Of a stretch of DNA of 64,000 nucleotides, positions 27,454 through 37,083 are shown in pieces (positions within the stretch are counted from its first letter, which is position 1; the number at the start of each line of letters is the position of its first letter). The notes under the pieces were generated by a model. The model had not been told where the DNA came from. It did not search any database and saw nothing but the letters and a program-made list of their open reading frames with translations. This DNA comes from Rubrivivax sp. (GTDB taxonomy: Bacteria; Pseudomonadota; Gammaproteobacteria; Burkholderiales; Burkholderiaceae_C). The DNA is taken from positions 148,888 through 212,887 of the forward strand of contig JAURZM010000070.1 in NCBI GenBank assembly GCA_030653385.1, given 5' to 3'. The position numbers and the translations under genes are program-made.

Positions 27454-28778
27454 ACCGCCGCCTGGCGCTGACCGGCGCTGCCGCCACGCTGGCGGCACCC
27501 TGGGTGCTGGCCGCCAAGCCCACGGTGCTGCGGTTTGCCTGGTGGGGCGGCGCTGCGCGCCATGCAGCCACGCTGAAAGCCATTGCGCTGTTCGAACAGA
27601 AGAACCCCGGCCTGAAGGTGAAGGCCGAGTACATGGGCTTCAACGGTTACCTGGAGCGGCTGACGACGCAGGTGGCCGGTGGCTCGGAGCCCGACGTGAT
27701 GCAGATCAACTGGGCCTGGATGGCCATGTTCAGCAAACGTGGCAACGGCTTCACCGACCTGGACCCGTACCGGTCGCTCTTGTCGCTGGACCAGTTCAGC
27801 ACCGAAGACCTGTCCACCGGGCGCGTGGCCGGCAAGCTGAACGCACTGCCGGTGTCCTACACCGCACGGGTGCTGCTGTGGAACCAGACCACCTTCCAGC
27901 GCGCCGGCCTGCCGCTGCCACGCACCTGGGATGAACTCTTTGCCGCCGGCCCGGTGTTCAAGAGCAAGCTGGGTGAACGTTTCCACCCGCTGGACGGCGA
28001 GCTCTACGACATGATGCTGCTGTCGCAGGCCTACGTGCACCAGAAACACGGCACGCCCTACTTGCAGTCGCTGCAATCGCTGCAGTCGATGTCTTCCAGC
28101 GAACCCGGCCAAGCGCCGCGGGTGGCGATGAGCCTGGACGCGGCGCGCGAATGGGTGAGCACCTACCGCCGCCTGGTGGACAGCCACACCGCCACGTCTT
28201 TGCCCTTGCGCGCCAGCCTGGGCGGTGCAGAAAAACCCACCGAACAGCAGCAGGACTGGGTGGCCGGGCACTGGGCCGGCAATTACACCTGGGACTCGGT
28301 GGCCGGTCTACGCGCCAGCACGCTGCCGGCCACACAGAAGCTGGTGCTGGGTCAGTTCCCCACGCTGCCCGGCGCCAGGAACAGCGGCATGTTCGGCCGG
28401 CCGGCGCTGATGTACGCCGTGGGCCGCAACTGCAAGCAGCCCGAGCTGGCGGCACGTTTCGTCAACCACCTGCTGACCGACCCCGAAGCCGCTTCGCTGC
28501 TGGGCCGCACACGCGGCGCGCCGGCCGCGCGCGATTCGCTGCGGGTGCTGCTGCAGGAAAACAAGCTGCCCCCTTTGGAATTGGCGGCGCACCAGACCAT
28601 CCAGCAGCTGAAAACCGCAGGCCGCATCGACCTGCCTGCGCCGCTGTTCGAACACGCCCGCCTGCACAAGTTCATGCGCGAGGTGTTCGAAACCGTGGCC
28701 TACCGCAAATCCAACGACGCCGACGCCGCGAAGCGCCTGGTGGAAGAAGGCAACGCGCTGCTCAAGCGCATCAAGTGA
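27447..28778 (+). CDS. togB: Sugar ABC transporter substrate-binding protein, TogB-like
   Basis: The 443-residue family 1 extracellular solute-binding protein begins with NRRLALTGAAATLAAPWVLAA, a signal peptide with a twin-arginine flavour. The binding-protein segments KAIALFEQKNPGLKVKAEYM and EPDVMQINWAW are characteristic and resemble pectin-oligomer receptors of the TogB type. The GTG start at 27447 overlaps the togA stop by 7 bases. With TogM, TogN and TogA it completes the importer, and oligogalacturonate lyase follows 5 bases after its stop. Confidence 0.85.
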   Translation: MLNRRLALTGAAATLAAPWVLAAKPTVLRFAWWGGAARHAATLKAIALFEQKNPGLKVKAEYMGFNGYLERLTTQVAGGSEPDVMQINWAWMAMFSKRGNGFTDLDPYRSLLSLDQFSTEDLSTGRVAGKLNALPVSYTARVLLWNQTTFQRAGLPLPRTWDELFAAGPVFKSKLGERFHPLDGELYDMMLLSQAYVHQKHGTPYLQSLQSLQSMSSSEPGQAPRVAMSLDAAREWVSTYRRLVDSHTATSLPLRASLGGAEKPTEQQQDWVAGHWAGNYTWDSVAGLRASTLPATQKLVLGQFPTLPGARNSGMFGRPALMYAVGRNCKQPELAARFVNHLLTDPEAASLLGRTRGAPAARDSLRVLLQENKLPPLELAAHQTIQQLKTAGRIDLPAPLFEHARLHKFMREVFETVAYRKSNDADAAKRLVEEGNALLKRIK

Positions 28779-28783
28779 AGACC

Positions 28784-29947
28784 ATGAGCAAATCCACCCA
28801 ACGACAACTGAAGTTCGAAACGCGTCAGGACCCCGACACAGGCGCGCAGGTCACGCGCTTGACGCCGCCCAACGTGACCTGTCACCGCAACTACTTCTAC
28901 CAAAAGTGCTTCACGAACGACGGCACGAAGCTGATCTTCGGCGCCGAGTTCGGCCCCGGCACCAGCTGGAACTACCACCTGCTGGACCTGCAGAGCCAGG
29001 TGGCCACGCAGCTGAGCGACGGCGCCGGTGAAAACACCTTCGGCGGCTTTCTGAGCCCCGACGACCAGCACCTGTACTTCGTGCGCGCTGAACGCCAGCT
29101 GATCCGCCTGCACCTGTCGGACCTGCACGAAGACGTGGCCTACACCGTGCCCGAAGGCTGGGTGGGTTACGGCACCTGGGTGGCCAACAGCGCCTGCACG
29201 AAGATGGTGGGCATCGAGATCGCAGCCGAAGACTGGTTCCCGCTCAGCGACTGGAAGAAGTTCCACGACATGTTCCATGCGCAGCCACGCTGCCGCCTGA
29301 TCCGCATCGACCTGGCCACCGGTGCGCGCGAAACCATCCTGGAAAAAAAGGGCTGGCTGGGCCACCCGCAATACCGCCCGGGCGACGACAACACCGTGGC
29401 CTACTGCCACGAAGGCCCGCACGACCTGATCGACGCGCGCATGTGGTTCATCAACGAAGACGGCACGAACATGCGCTGCGGCAAGGAACACCAGGCCGGC
29501 GAAAGCTGCACGCATGAATTCTGGGTGCCCGATGGCTCGGCGATGATCTACGTCAGCTACTTGAAGGGCCACACCGAGCGTTTCATCTGCAGCCTGGACC
29601 CAGTCACGCTGCAAAGCACGCAGCTCACCGCGATGCCACCCTGTTCACACCTGATGAGCAACTTCGATGGCACGCTGCTGGTGGGCGACGGTTGTGATTC
29701 ACCCGCCGACGTGGCCGACACCAGCAGCCACCAGATCAAGACCGACCCCTACCTGCATGTCTTCGACCTGAAGGCCGGCAGCACAAGGCGTGTGGCGCGG
29801 CACGACAGTTCATGGCGGGTCTACAAAGGCAACCGCCAGGTCACGCACCCGCATCCGTCGTTCACGCCCGACCAGCAGCAGGTGCTGTACAGCAGCGACT
29901 GCGATGGCGAACCGGCGCTCTTCCTGGCGCAACTGTCACCGGCATGA
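28784..29947 (+). CDS. ogl: Oligogalacturonate lyase (PL22)
   Basis: Ogl (EC 4.2.2.6) is a cytoplasmic seven-bladed beta-propeller lyase that splits short, mostly unsaturated oligogalacturonides into 5-keto-4-deoxyuronate. The 387-residue length matches the family (388). Residues His289, Gln352, His355 and His357 align, with a constant offset of two, to the manganese ligands I recall from the Yersinia structure (287, 350, 353, 355), and His244 matches its catalytic base. No signal peptide is present, consistent with a cytoplasmic enzyme acting after TogMNAB. The ATG at 28784 is chosen over an in-frame GTG nine bases earlier inside togB. Confidence 0.95.
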   Translation: MSKSTQRQLKFETRQDPDTGAQVTRLTPPNVTCHRNYFYQKCFTNDGTKLIFGAEFGPGTSWNYHLLDLQSQVATQLSDGAGENTFGGFLSPDDQHLYFVRAERQLIRLHLSDLHEDVAYTVPEGWVGYGTWVANSACTKMVGIEIAAEDWFPLSDWKKFHDMFHAQPRCRLIRIDLATGARETILEKKGWLGHPQYRPGDDNTVAYCHEGPHDLIDARMWFINEDGTNMRCGKEHQAGESCTHEFWVPDGSAMIYVSYLKGHTERFICSLDPVTLQSTQLTAMPPCSHLMSNFDGTLLVGDGCDSPADVADTSSHQIKTDPYLHVFDLKAGSTRRVARHDSSWRVYKGNRQVTHPHPSFTPDQQQVLYSSDCDGEPALFLAQLSPA

Positions 29948-32313
29948 TCCACAAGCTGCTGCTGCTGTGCCTGCTGGCCTGCACGGCAGCCAGCGCCCAG
30001 CAGCGGCCGCAACTGGACGTGGCCACGGCCGCCGATCACACGGTCTTGCGCTACCTGGCGCAGGGCCCTGAACCGTGGGTGCCTGCTGTGTTGCGTGGAC
30101 AGCACCTGCCGGCCGCGCAGTTCACGGTGGCGGCCGATGGCAGCGGCACCCACCGCAGCGTGCAGGCGGCCATCGACGCCGTGCCGGCGCGCAGCGACAG
30201 CGCCGTTCGCCGTGTCGTGCGCATCAAGCCTGGTGTCTACCGCGAGCGGCTGTGCATCAAGGACAAGGCACCGCTGACCCTGGTGGGCGACCCGTATGAC
30301 GCCAGCGCCGTGCGCATCGTCGAAAGCCGCTACAACGGCCTGCCCAAACGTGCTGGCATCGACGCCGCCCACCCTTGCCATCCGCATCTGCAGGCCGCCA
30401 CCCACGGCACGGCCGGCAGCGCCACCGTGGTGGTGGCCAGCGCCGACTTCCAAGCCCTGCACCTGACGATCGAAAACGATGCCATGGCGCAGGTGCGCGA
30501 AGGTGTCGGTTACCCGACCCATGTGCAGGCCGGTGGTGGCACACAGGCCGTGGCGCTGATGACGATGGCCGACCGTGTGCAACTGGAAGACGTGCGCCTG
30601 CTGGGCCACCAGGACACCTTCTACGTGCGGCGCCCGGCCCCCGGCGCGCCGGCCCGTGTGTACGTGCACGGCAGCCTGATCGCGGGCGATGTGGACTTCG
30701 TGTTTGGCAACGCCACGCTGGTGATCGAACGTTGCACGCTGCTCAGCCGCGCCGGCCGCCGACCCAAGGGCGAAAGCGGACCGGTGCTGGCGCCCAGCAC
30801 ACCCGCCGCGGTGGCGCTGGGCTTTCTGGTCACCCACAGCCGCTTTGCAGCCGAACCCGGCGTGGCTGCCGGCGCCGCAGCGCTGGGCCGCGCCTGGGAC
30901 GAAGCGGTGCCCGCCGGCAGCTGGGCCGCCGGTGTGTCGCCCAACGGCCAGGCGCTGGTGCGCAACAGCCGCTTCGGGCCGCACATCGGCGGCTGGGCCG
31001 CGTCCACGTCACGCCGACCCTTCAGTGCCAGCGGCGAAACAGCGAACCGACTGAGTGAATTCGACAACCGCGACGACACGCAGGACATCGCCCGCCAGGC
31101 CCTGCCCCCGGGCGATGGCTGGGCCGCCGCCGGCGCCGGCACACGTGGTGGCGCGGACGCGCTGCCCAGCGACGTGCACACCGTCCGCACCCGCGCCGAA
31201 CTGCTGGCGGCGCTGCAGCCGCACAGCCGGCCGCGCATCGTGAAAGTGCAGGGTCACATCGACCTGGCCAGCGACGACACCGGCCGCGCGCTGGCGGCCG
31301 ACGACTTCCGCGACGCGGCTTTCAACTGGCCCGACTTCGAACGTGCCTACGACCCCGCCACCTGGGGCAGGAAGCCGCCCGAAGGCCCGCTGGAAGAAGC
31401 GCGCAGACGCTCGGCCGCGCGCTTGCTGCAACACGTCACCGTGCGTGTGCCGTCCCGCACCACCTTGATCGGCGTCGGCGACGACGCGCAGCTCAGCCAC
31501 GGCATGCTGCTGCTGCAGAAGGTGCAGGACGTGATCGTGCGCAACCTGCGTTTGTCCGACGCTTTCGACCCCTTCCCGGCCTGGGACCCCAAGGACAACG
31601 CCGGCGGCGAATGGAATTCCGAACTCGACAACCTGCAGCTGCGCGGCGCCGTCAACATCTGGATCGACCACTGCAGCTTCGACGACGGCAGCCGCCCCGA
31701 CAGCAGCGCCCGAACCGCCTTCGGCCGGCGCATGCAGCACCACGACGGGCTGCTGGACATCACGCAGCAGTCCAACCACGTCACCGTGTCGTGGAACCAC
31801 TTCCAGGCCCACGACAAAACCTCGCTGGTGGGCGGCAGCGACAGCACGGTGGCCGATGCCGGCCTACTGAAAGTGACCTTCCGCCACAACCACTGGGACG
31901 GCGTGAAAGAACGGGCGCCGCGTGTGCGCTACGGGCAGGTGCACCTGTTCAACAACCTGCACACGGTGACGGCCGAAGGCAGCCATAAAGACGGCTACAG
32001 CTACAGCGTGGGCGTGGGCCACCGCTCAGCCATCTTCAGTGAAAACAACGTCTGGCTGACACCCGCCGACGTGCCGGCCACGCGCCTGGTGCGCCTGCAC
32101 AAGGGCGAGGCCTTTTTCGACCGTGGTTCGCTGCACAACGGCCAGCCGGTAGACCTGCTGGCGGCGCTGCGGTTGGCCAACCCGGCGGCCACCTTGTCGG
32201 CCGACCTGGGCTGGACGCCGACCCTGGTTCAGGGGCTGCTGCCTGCAGCCGAGGTGGCCGAGCGGGTGCATGCCGGCGCGGGGGTCGGCCGACTCAAGGT
32301 CAGCCCCGATTGA
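29944..32313 (+). CDS. Pectin methylesterase-pectate lyase fusion (CE8-PL1)
   Basis: This 789-residue protein joins two pectin enzymes after one signal peptide (cleavage likely after ASAQ). Residues about 40-400 are a CE8 pectinesterase: GTHRSVQAAIDAVP, GHQDTFY with Gln223 and Asp224, Asp251 in GDVDFVFG, and Arg316 in LGRAW, the full catalytic set. Residues about 420-789 are a PL1 pectate lyase: WIDHCSFDDG, GLLDI, VTVSWNHF and the arginine strand RAPRVRYGQVH. One chain would demethylate homogalacturonan and cut the product. The start overlaps the ogl stop by 4 bases (ATGA). No frameshift or linker stop is seen, so the fusion is genuine. Confidence 0.93.
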   Translation: MIHKLLLLCLLACTAASAQQRPQLDVATAADHTVLRYLAQGPEPWVPAVLRGQHLPAAQFTVAADGSGTHRSVQAAIDAVPARSDSAVRRVVRIKPGVYRERLCIKDKAPLTLVGDPYDASAVRIVESRYNGLPKRAGIDAAHPCHPHLQAATHGTAGSATVVVASADFQALHLTIENDAMAQVREGVGYPTHVQAGGGTQAVALMTMADRVQLEDVRLLGHQDTFYVRRPAPGAPARVYVHGSLIAGDVDFVFGNATLVIERCTLLSRAGRRPKGESGPVLAPSTPAAVALGFLVTHSRFAAEPGVAAGAAALGRAWDEAVPAGSWAAGVSPNGQALVRNSRFGPHIGGWAASTSRRPFSASGETANRLSEFDNRDDTQDIARQALPPGDGWAAAGAGTRGGADALPSDVHTVRTRAELLAALQPHSRPRIVKVQGHIDLASDDTGRALAADDFRDAAFNWPDFERAYDPATWGRKPPEGPLEEARRRSAARLLQHVTVRVPSRTTLIGVGDDAQLSHGMLLLQKVQDVIVRNLRLSDAFDPFPAWDPKDNAGGEWNSELDNLQLRGAVNIWIDHCSFDDGSRPDSSARTAFGRRMQHHDGLLDITQQSNHVTVSWNHFQAHDKTSLVGGSDSTVADAGLLKVTFRHNHWDGVKERAPRVRYGQVHLFNNLHTVTAEGSHKDGYSYSVGVGHRSAIFSENNVWLTPADVPATRLVRLHKGEAFFDRGSLHNGQPVDLLAALRLANPAATLSADLGWTPTLVQGLLPAAEVAERVHAGAGVGRLKVSPD

Positions 32314-32384
32314 GGGGCCTTCCGCAGCGGGTACACAATTGCCAGAAGATTTGTTGAAACGACAGACCGAAGAAATCAAAACAC

Positions 32385-33203
32385 ATGGACGACGATTCAT
32401 ACGACGCCCGGCAACCCGAGTCGGTGGCGGCAGTGCTGAAGGTGTTTGCCATCCTGCAGGCGCTGTCGGAACGCAATGAAACCGGCATCAGCGACCTGTC
32501 GGTGCGGCTGGCCATGCCCAAGGCCACGGTCTACCGCTTCCTGCAGACCATGAAGACGCTGGGCTATGTGCGCCAAGAGGTCGACAGCGAACGTTACGGC
32601 CTGTCGATGCGGGTCTTCGAACTGGGCGCCAAGGCGCTTCAGTACCCCGACCTGGTGGAGATTGCCAAGCCGCACATGCAGCGGCTGAGCGAAGTCACCG
32701 GCGAAACGGTGCACCTGGGCATGCTGATCGACAGCGAGATCATCTACGTGCACAAGGTGGACAGCCGCCACATGCTGGGCATGTACAGCCGTGTTGGCCG
32801 CCGCGCACCGCTGCACTGCACTGCCATCGGCAAGGTGCTGATGGCCTGGGAGAGCCCGGCGCGGCGCGACACCATCCTGCAGGGTTGTGACTTCAAGCGC
32901 TTCCGCGAAAAAACCATCACCACCCGCGCCGACTACGACGTGGAGTTGCAGCGCACGCTGGACCAGGGCTTCGGCCAGGACCGCGAAGAGTTCGACGACC
33001 ACATCCGCTGCGCCGCCATTCCCATCTTCGACCGCCTGAACCTGGCCGTGGCCGGGCTGAGCGTGAGCTTTCCTTCCTTCCGCTACGACGTGGCACACGA
33101 GCCCGAACTGGTGGCCGAACTGCGCAAGGCCAGCCGCGACATTTCCCGCCAGTTGGGATGCTCCACGTTTCCGCTGGACCCACCCGCCGAAAAGGCGCGC
33201 TAG
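32385..33203 (+). CDS. kdgR: IclR-family regulator KdgR
   Basis: The 272-residue IclR-type protein is very close to enterobacterial KdgR: the winged helix region SVAAVLKVFAILQALSE followed by MPKATVYRFLQTMKTLGYV, and the effector-domain segments LGAKALQYPDLVEIA, YIHK-like IYVHKVDS and GMYSRVGRRAPLHCTAIGKVL. KdgR represses pectin genes and is released by 2-keto-3-deoxygluconate. It lies inside the regulon it most likely controls, 71 bases after the fusion enzyme. Two KdgR-like boxes occur at 16196 and 22674. A half-site TTGAAACGACA lies upstream of its own start but lacks a convincing second arm. Confidence 0.92.
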   Translation: MDDDSYDARQPESVAAVLKVFAILQALSERNETGISDLSVRLAMPKATVYRFLQTMKTLGYVRQEVDSERYGLSMRVFELGAKALQYPDLVEIAKPHMQRLSEVTGETVHLGMLIDSEIIYVHKVDSRHMLGMYSRVGRRAPLHCTAIGKVLMAWESPARRDTILQGCDFKRFREKTITTRADYDVELQRTLDQGFGQDREEFDDHIRCAAIPIFDRLNLAVAGLSVSFPSFRYDVAHEPELVAELRKASRDISRQLGCSTFPLDPPAEKAR

Positions 33204-33237
33204 ATTCAGACCTTTCAGCCAAGCCAGGAGCACATCG

Positions 33238-33999
33238 ATGAGACCCAACCGCCTGCGTGAGCTCTGGGCCCAGGACAAAGCCGCCGTCAACGGCTGGCTG
33301 GCCATTCCCAACAGCTTCAGCGCCGAAGTCATGGCCCACCAGGGCTGGGATTCGCTGACCATCGACCTGCAACACGGTGTCATCGACTACGCGGCGCTGG
33401 TGCCCATGCTGCAAGCCATCAGCACCACCCCCACCGTGCCGGTGGTGCGTGTGCCGTGGCTGGAACCGGGCATCCTGATGAAGGTGCTGGACGCCGGCGC
33501 CTACGGTGTCATCTGCCCGATGATCAACACCCGCGAAGACGCGCAGAAGCTGGTGCACTACACCCACTACGTGCCGCAGGGCACACGCAGTTTCGGCCCC
33601 GTGCGCGCTTCGCTGTACGGCGGGCCGGACTACCCCGAACACGCCAACAGGACCATCGTCACCTTCGCGATGATCGAAACCGCGCAGGCGCTGGACAACC
33701 TGGACAGCATCCTCAGCGTCGAAGGCCTGGACGCCATCTACATCGGCCCTTCAGACCTGTCGCTCAGCCTGGGCTGCAAGCCGGTGTTCGACGACGTCGA
33801 CCCGCCGGCCAAACAGGCCATCGAACACATCATGGCGCGCTGCAAGGCGCATGGCGTGGTGGCCGGCGTGCACAACGGCCGCGCCGACGTGGCGCGTGCG
33901 CGTGTCGACCTGGGTTTCCGCTTCGTGACGCTGGGCTCTGACGCACGGCTGCTGGCCGCGGGCTCGCAGGAACTGCTGGGCGCGATGCGGGCGGCCTGA
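33238..33999 (+). CDS. HpcH/HpaI-family aldolase
   Basis: The 253-residue class II pyruvate aldolase of the HpcH/HpaI family has the catalytic His in DLQHGVIDYA, the metal-binding Glu in MIETAQALDN and Asp in IGPSDLSLSLG. Family members cleave 2-keto-3-deoxy-glucarate, -rhamnonate or homoprotocatechuate intermediates to pyruvate and an aldehyde. At the end of the pectin block, 34 bases after kdgR, it is a candidate for splitting the keto-deoxy-glucarate made from galactarate, giving tartronate semialdehyde for GlxR. Acting on KDG directly is the alternative. The substrate is inferred, not seen. Confidence 0.85.
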   Translation: MRPNRLRELWAQDKAAVNGWLAIPNSFSAEVMAHQGWDSLTIDLQHGVIDYAALVPMLQAISTTPTVPVVRVPWLEPGILMKVLDAGAYGVICPMINTREDAQKLVHYTHYVPQGTRSFGPVRASLYGGPDYPEHANRTIVTFAMIETAQALDNLDSILSVEGLDAIYIGPSDLSLSLGCKPVFDDVDPPAKQAIEHIMARCKAHGVVAGVHNGRADVARARVDLGFRFVTLGSDARLLAAGSQELLGAMRAA

Positions 34000-34021
34000 A
34001 GGCGCTGCTGTCCAGCAACAC

Positions 34022-36808
34022 TCAGGAGCCCGCTGCGGCCTCTTGCTGCAGGCGCTGTCGCTCGACCTCGCTGACAGAATCGGCGGGCAGACCGATGACT
34101 TGCCGCAATTGCTCACGTGCCTTTTCCCTGTCACCGGCGCGCAGGTGCAAGCGGGCCAATGACAGGCGCAGGCTGGCCGCCCGCGGGTCCAGCCGCACCG
34201 CGGCGGCCTGCGCTTCCAGTGCCCCCGGCAGGTCACCGTTGGCCAGGCGCGCCTGTGCCAATGTGTCCTGCAGCGGTGCCGACATCGGCGCCAAGGCGGT
34301 GGCCCGCAAGGCCAGCTTCAGTGCCTCTTGGGGAGCAGTAGGAATCAACAAGTCGGCCAGGTTGTTGACGGCCAGCGCGGCGTCCGGAACCAGTTCCACC
34401 ACCCGCCTGTAATGGGCGATGGCCCGCTTGGTGTCACCACGCTGGCCCGCCTGTTGGGCCAGGTAGCCGATGAAGTCGATGTCCTTCGGGTGGGCCTGCA
34501 ACCAGTCGCGCTCGACACGCTCGGCAGCAGCTGCATCGCCCCCTTTGTGCAAGGCCTGCGCCAGCTGCATCGCGATGTCGCTGCGACGGCCTAGCGACAG
34601 CGCCTCGCGCAGCACAGCCGCGGCAGCCGCATGTTGGCCCTGAGCGGTGTGTACCTGGGCTTGCAGCGCCAGGGTATCGACATCCCCCGGCATGCGCTGG
34701 CGACGCTGTTCCGTCGCCTCCAGGGCCCGCTGGACCTTGCCTTCCTGCAGCTGCAGCACGATGTCGGCCCGATCGATCGCCGTGGATTGGGGATCGTTCT
34801 GGCGTGCGCGGTCGACCTCGGTGCGCGCCGTGACCAAGTCACCCGACCTCATCAAGGCCTCGGCCAGCATGAGCCGGATGGGGGTGGACTGTGGTGCGAG
34901 CGCCGCCGCCCTCCGCAGGGGCGCCAGCGCCAGGAAGGGCTCGCCCGCAGCAACCAGGGCCTGGCTCCAGGCCAGGTGAATGCCGGCGTGCTCCGGCAGC
35001 GCCTTGGCCGCCCGCTCGGCGCGCAACACCGCCGGCCGCGGGTCCCCCAGACGGCGCTCGATCTCGATCGCAACCAGCCAGATGCTGGCGTCGCTGGGGT
35101 CGGCGCCCACGGCCTTGTCGAGCCAGGCCTGCGCCGCCGGCGCTGCGCCGATGCGACGTTCGAGATCAGCGATGGCCAGCAGCACGGGCACCGGCGCGGG
35201 CTCACGCCGCGCCAGGGCGGTGTAGTGCTGACGTGCGGCGTCGGGCTTGCCCGCAGCCAGGTCCAGTTCGGCCAGGCGCTCAAGCGCGGGCAGGAAGCCG
35301 TCGAAGCGCTGCAATGCGTCGGCGTAGGCCTTGCGTGCGGCGGCCACATCACCTTTGCCTTCGAGTGCGCGGCCACGCAGCAGGTGCGGCAGCGGCGCCT
35401 GGGCGTTCTGGGTGGCCAGCCGCTCGGCGGCCTGCAGGGCCCGCCCCCAGTCACCGGCCTGGAGCAAGGTCGTCACCAATTCCAGCGCAGCGCCCCCGTT
35501 CAGATCGGACTCGCTGACGGCCTGCAGTTCGCGTGTGCCCCGCTCCAGCTCGCCGCGCGCCAACAGGGCCTGCGCCAGAGACAATTGCGCCCGGGGACTG
35601 CCGCCACCCGCCGACCGGGCACGGGCAAACGCCGCGTCGGCGGCGCGATAGTCGCCGCGCAAGGTGTGCGCCTGCGCGGCCACCGTCCAGCTGGCCGCAT
35701 CGGCATCGGTGCTTTGCAGATTGGGTTGCAAGGTCGTCAAGGCCTGGGCCCCACGGCCTTGCGCCACCAGCACGCTGGCCAGTTCGCGCCGCACCTGAGC
35801 TTGCGACGGCATCGATTTCAAGGCCTTGCCGAGAAGCGAGTGCGCCAGTTCGATCGAGCCCACCCGGCGTTCGATCATGCCGGCCAGCAGCTGCGCCAGC
35901 GGGCCCTCCGGGTCGGCACGCAAGAGCAGCTGAGAACTGGCTCGTGCACGCTTGAGGTCGCCCTCTGCGAACGCCAGCTGGGTCTCGAAGTAGAGAGTCG
36001 AACCCTTGCCGGGCAGTGCCTTGTTCATGCGATCCAGCAACTGCCGGGCCGGCGCGAAGCGGCCTTGGTCCATGGCCTGCTCGATCAGGGCGGCGTGCGC
36101 TTCGACCACCAGCGGGTCGATCGCCAGCACCTGTTCGTAGGCCGCCGCGGCATCGGCTGAGCCCGACTGGGCCAGCGCGTCGGCTCTCAACAGCCACACC
36201 TCGGCATTGTCGGGATGGCGCTGCACCAGCGCTTCGGCGGCCTTCATCGCCTCGGCCATGCGGCCTTCCTCGGCCAGCAGCCTGGCCTGCATCACGGCCA
36301 CACCGGCGTGTGCTGGCGCGCGTGCCTGCGCTTCGTCAAGCGCCTTGCGCGCTCTAACCAGGTCGCCGCGGCGTTGCAGGGCTTTTGCCGCTGCCGCTGC
36401 CAGATCGGCCGAAGCGTCGGCCTGCACCAACGGCGCCCCTTCCAGCAGCGCCAGCACCTCGCCCTCCTTGCGCTGTGCGATCAGCGCGTCGGCCAGCAGC
36501 GGCACGGCGGCATCGCGTGAATGGCCGGCGGCCAGTGCGCGCCGCAGTTCCACCTCAGCGCCGGCGGCGTCACCGGCCTGGAGCAGCAAGCGGCCAAGCA
36601 GCATGCGTGCCACTGCCGAGTCGGGATGGACGGCGAGCAGCGCCTTGAGCTGAACGGTGGCGCCCGCCTTGTCACCCTCTGCCAGGCGCTGCTGCACGCC
36701 CGCCAGCGTGCGCGACTCGTCGCCCGTGCTCTGGCCGCAGGCAGCCAACACCAGGGCCAGCGCAAGCGCACAGGTCAATGGCGATCGTTTCCGAAGCAAG
36801 AAATTCAC
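34022..36808 (-). CDS. prsT: PEP-CTERM system TPR-repeat lipoprotein PrsT
   Basis: The 928-residue protein has a lipoprotein signal (LVLAACG, lipidated Cys24) and some twenty degenerate TPR repeats over its whole length. Length, lipobox and repeat pattern match the PEP-CTERM/exosortase-associated TPR lipoprotein, normally encoded in the eps-exosortase cluster and implicated in export or assembly of exopolysaccharide and PEP-CTERM proteins. Here it stands beside a PEP-CTERM substrate gene transcribed the other way, with no exosortase or eps genes in the window. The start is GTG at 36808. Another TPR lipoprotein function is possible but less likely. Confidence 0.8.
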   Translation of the reverse strand: MNFLLRKRSPLTCALALALVLAACGQSTGDESRTLAGVQQRLAEGDKAGATVQLKALLAVHPDSAVARMLLGRLLLQAGDAAGAEVELRRALAAGHSRDAAVPLLADALIAQRKEGEVLALLEGAPLVQADASADLAAAAAKALQRRGDLVRARKALDEAQARAPAHAGVAVMQARLLAEEGRMAEAMKAAEALVQRHPDNAEVWLLRADALAQSGSADAAAAYEQVLAIDPLVVEAHAALIEQAMDQGRFAPARQLLDRMNKALPGKGSTLYFETQLAFAEGDLKRARASSQLLLRADPEGPLAQLLAGMIERRVGSIELAHSLLGKALKSMPSQAQVRRELASVLVAQGRGAQALTTLQPNLQSTDADAASWTVAAQAHTLRGDYRAADAAFARARSAGGGSPRAQLSLAQALLARGELERGTRELQAVSESDLNGGAALELVTTLLQAGDWGRALQAAERLATQNAQAPLPHLLRGRALEGKGDVAAARKAYADALQRFDGFLPALERLAELDLAAGKPDAARQHYTALARREPAPVPVLLAIADLERRIGAAPAAQAWLDKAVGADPSDASIWLVAIEIERRLGDPRPAVLRAERAAKALPEHAGIHLAWSQALVAAGEPFLALAPLRRAAALAPQSTPIRLMLAEALMRSGDLVTARTEVDRARQNDPQSTAIDRADIVLQLQEGKVQRALEATEQRRQRMPGDVDTLALQAQVHTAQGQHAAAAAVLREALSLGRRSDIAMQLAQALHKGGDAAAAERVERDWLQAHPKDIDFIGYLAQQAGQRGDTKRAIAHYRRVVELVPDAALAVNNLADLLIPTAPQEALKLALRATALAPMSAPLQDTLAQARLANGDLPGALEAQAAAVRLDPRAASLRLSLARLHLRAGDREKAREQLRQVIGLPADSVSEVERQRLQQEAAAGS

Positions 36809-37010
36809 GGTTTACCTCGAGCAGCAGGCGCCTGCTGGCGCACGGCTGCAAAGGGTAACAAGTTAGCCTTGACCGTGCACGTGCAGACGCCGCAAGGCGC
36901 AATCGCAACCGCGATCGCCAGTCAGTCACCTGTCGGTCCACTTGACATTGGGTCCTTCAAAACCGGACCGATCGCCTGCAAGTCATTGAATTGAAAGAGG
37001 AGCCAGCTCT

Positions 37011-37026
37011 TGGCCTTGAAATTGCT
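37011..37026 (+). promoter_or_regulatory. Sigma-54 (-24/-12) promoter of the PEP-CTERM gene
   Basis: TGGC at 37011-37014 and TTGC at 37022-37025 have the GG and GC doublets exactly 12 bases apart, the RpoN consensus TGGC-N7-TTGCT. Transcription would start near 37037, about 47 bases before the ATG of the PEP-CTERM protein. Upstream at 36935-36969 are three GGTCC/GGACC half-sites (two direct, one inverted, 14-16 bases apart) that could bind an enhancer-binding protein such as PrsR; that part is speculative. Confidence 0.65.
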
Positions 37027-37083
37027 TCTTCGCTTACATTGTTTTGCTTCAAGCCATGGCCACCCCGGCCAGACAGGAAAATC

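Noticed and set aside
28775..29947. GTG at 28775 as the start of ogl
   Set aside because: It would overlap togB; the ATG at 28784 gives a length and residue numbering that fit known oligogalacturonate lyases.
32340..32384. Possible KdgR autoregulation site upstream of kdgR
   Set aside because: Only one half-site (TTGAAACGACA) is present; the second arm does not match the two better boxes.
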